Shown here piece after piece: positions 62,683 through 64,000 of a stretch of 64,000 bases of DNA. Under the pieces are notes generated by a model. The model saw only the letters and a program-made list of their open reading frames with translations, was not told the DNA's origin and searched no databases. The stretch is from contig NZ_JARXWI010000013.1 in the NCBI RefSeq assembly GCF_029893085.1, positions 1-64,000 on the forward strand, read 5' to 3'. Both the position numbers and the translations under genes were made by a program. Source of the stretch: Parabacteroides sp. PFB2-10 (GTDB lineage: Bacteria > Bacteroidota > Bacteroidia > Bacteroidales > Tannerellaceae). Numbering within the stretch: the stretch's first letter is position 1; the number at the start of each line of letters is the position of its first letter.

Positions 62683-63069
62683 CTACTCATACAGATGGAA
62701 AATCCGATCCATCTGCTTCCATTTTTCCGAGGAACTCGCCTTGGGATCAGCCACCTGAAAGATCGACATATACTCTTCCCATTCGGCTTGACGGGGAAGG
62801 GTTGCCAGCTTTTGGAAGGCCGTCTCCCATTCAAAGTCCAAAGGGGTCTCGACGATCATAAACAACCGTGTTCCCAACAGGTAGATCTCCATTTCCAAAA
62901 TACCGACCGACTGGATGCCTTCTTTGATCTCCGGCCAATGACAAGCTTCGCTATGTCGTTTCACATACTCCTGTATTAATGCAGGATCCTCTTTCAGATC
63001 CAATGTCTGGCAGTAACGTTTTGTCGGAACGGAATAGATCTTTTGCGGATATCCTTCTTCTTTTTTCAT
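62683..63069 (-). CDS. L-rhamnose/L-fucose-type mutarotase (RhaM family)
   Basis: The 128-residue protein matches the RhaM-type mutarotase family: RYCQTLDLKEDPALIQEYVKRHSEACHWPEI, GIQSVGILEMEIYLLGTRLFMIVETPLDF and LPRQAEWEEYMSIFQ. It interconverts the alpha and beta anomers of a deoxysugar. Although the family is named for rhamnose, its place directly after the fucose permease points to fucose. It is 15 bp after the permease stop and 34 bp before the fucosidase start. Confidence 0.9.
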   Translation of the reverse strand: MKKEEGYPQKIYSVPTKRYCQTLDLKEDPALIQEYVKRHSEACHWPEIKEGIQSVGILEMEIYLLGTRLFMIVETPLDFEWETAFQKLATLPRQAEWEEYMSIFQVADPKASSSEKWKQMDRIFHLYE

Positions 63070-63084
63070 CTTTATTGTATCTGT

Positions 63085-64000
63085 TTAATCTATAACCTTA
63101 TACCCTTTCCAACCATAATAGGCACAGAAAATGAAACATATCAACGGAACAAAGTAAGCCAGATGGTAGAATTGTTCATTGATATCCATCAGATGCCCCG
63201 TAAGCGGTGGAAGCACAACATTGCCGACAATGGCCATCACTAAGAAAGCAGAGCCGCTTTTCGTCTTGCTTCCCAGCCCTTTGAGCGCCAGGGAGAATTG
63301 AGTCGGATACATAATCGACATAAAGAAAGAGACACCCAGCATGGCATACAAACCGATCATGCCACCGAAAGCCATAATAACGCCGCATAAGAAGATATTG
63401 GCAAGCGCGTAAACCACCAGCATATTCTGCGGTTTGAAACGAACCATCAACAGCGTACCGATCCAACGTCCAAGAAGGAATGCCAGCATATACAATCCGA
63501 AATAGGTCGTAGCCGTACCTTCCGACAGGCCGACATATTTGCAACAATAGATCAGGAACATGGCATTGATCGCCGTTTGCCCACCATTGTAAAAGAATTG
63601 CGCAATCACTCCCCAACGCAGATGAGACGATTTGAGTACACTGAAATCAATTAGTTTCTCCCCTTTCGCATTGCCTTCTTCCTGTCCACCTTCCTGAATT
63701 TTCGGCAAATGCGAGAAGATAAACACCACAGCAATCAGAATCAACACAATAGCCAACACCAAATAGGGCGTCTTCATGGCATTGGTCTCGAATTGAACAA
63801 AGCCTTCCCAACCGCCTGGATAGCTGGCCGGTATCGTTTCACGGGTATAATCATGCCCGCTTAACACCAATTTACTCAAAAACATCGCAGCAATAAAGGC
63901 ACCCAACCCATTGAACGATTGTGCCAAATTAAGCCGACGCGGAGCCGTAGCCGGGTCGCCTAAAACCGTTACGTAGGGATTAGCTGCCGTTTCCAGGAAG
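63085..64000 (-). CDS. fucP: L-fucose:H+ symporter (FucP family), partial
   Basis: The visible part (about 305 residues) is an MFS permease of the FucP type. Its features are FLETAANPYVTVLGDP from the first helices, AQSFNGLGAFIAA, FYNGGQTAINAMFLIYCC, RWIGTLLMVRFKP and the end YYGWKGYKVID. The family imports L-fucose with a proton. The start lies beyond the right edge of the window. It heads the operon permease-mutarotase-fucosidase-GH127. Confidence 0.92.
   Translation of the reverse strand, partial: FLETAANPYVTVLGDPATAPRRLNLAQSFNGLGAFIAAMFLSKLVLSGHDYTRETIPASYPGGWEGFVQFETNAMKTPYLVLAIVLILIAVVFIFSHLPKIQEGGQEEGNAKGEKLIDFSVLKSSHLRWGVIAQFFYNGGQTAINAMFLIYCCKYVGLSEGTATTYFGLYMLAFLLGRWIGTLLMVRFKPQNMLVVYALANIFLCGVIMAFGGMIGLYAMLGVSFFMSIMYPTQFSLALKGLGSKTKSGSAFLVMAIVGNVVLPPLTGHLMDINEQFYHLAYFVPLICFIFCAYYGWKGYKVID

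Overview
The window looks like chromosomal DNA of a gut Bacteroidales bacterium, most likely Parabacteroides or a close Tannerellaceae relative (inference). The evidence is: Bacteroidota-type promoters (-7 element TAnnTTTG) before many genes; a short primary sigma factor of about 286 residues; many SPII lipoproteins; a ten-gene type V (fimbrillin) pilus operon; and polysaccharide-degrading lipoproteins. No rRNA, tRNA, CRISPR array or intact mobile element was found.

Layout. 1-4.4 kb: a leftward promoter for a gene outside the window, a cytoplasmic DsbA-fold protein, an AlkC-type DNA glycosylase, a methyltransferase, a decayed NmrA-like gene and two copies (A, B) of a ~184 bp dispersed repeat. 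4.4-8.5 kb: a GH9 lipoprotein and an MFS/POT transporter. 8.5-14 kb (minus): a TlpA-like protein plus lipoprotein pair, then a YtrA-type ABC operon (ATPase, two membrane proteins, GntR regulator) with a probable operator. 14-15.2 kb: a gene-free block with repeat copy C and two perfect compound palindromes. 15.2-25.4 kb: beta-propeller lipoprotein, ileS, DksA/TraR-like protein, lspA, DUF4296 lipoprotein, small ORF, TrmH-family methyltransferase, BamA/TamA-family protein.

25.4-26.6 kb is a genomic scar. It holds a 300 bp mosaic of pieces from three genes of the neighbouring pilus operon in collinear order, an IS110-type transposase remnant, repeat copy D, a 56 bp direct repeat and a large hairpin flanked by 12 bp direct repeats. 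26.6-38.5 kb (minus) is the pilus operon: DUF3575, DUF5119/FimB-like, six fimbrillin-like proteins, a DUF4906/tip-like protein and a fimbrillin whose C-terminal half is a glycine-rich domain. 38.9-41.4 kb: rpoD and a DegQ/HtrA protease. 41.9-48.9 kb: a two-domain DUF1080 lipoprotein, metH, smpB, a Yip1-like membrane protein and a lipoprotein. 49.0-51.7 kb (minus): ECF sigma factor, a one-TM protein with a beta-barrel-like C-terminus, and a lipoprotein, closed by a strong terminator. 52-58 kb: a degenerate GIY-YIG-like protein, three GAGAA-N4-TTCTC sites, then ribF, an M20 deacylase, a flippase and an asparagine-synthase-like protein in one tight run. 58.8 kb: repeat copy E. 59.2-64 kb (minus): a fucose-type operon (FucP permease, mutarotase, GH29, GH127) running off the right edge.

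The most unusual items are the collinear mosaic remnant of the pilus operon, the glycine-rich putative pilus subunit, the dispersed 184 bp palindromic repeat family and the nested perfect palindromes at 14.4-14.85 kb.
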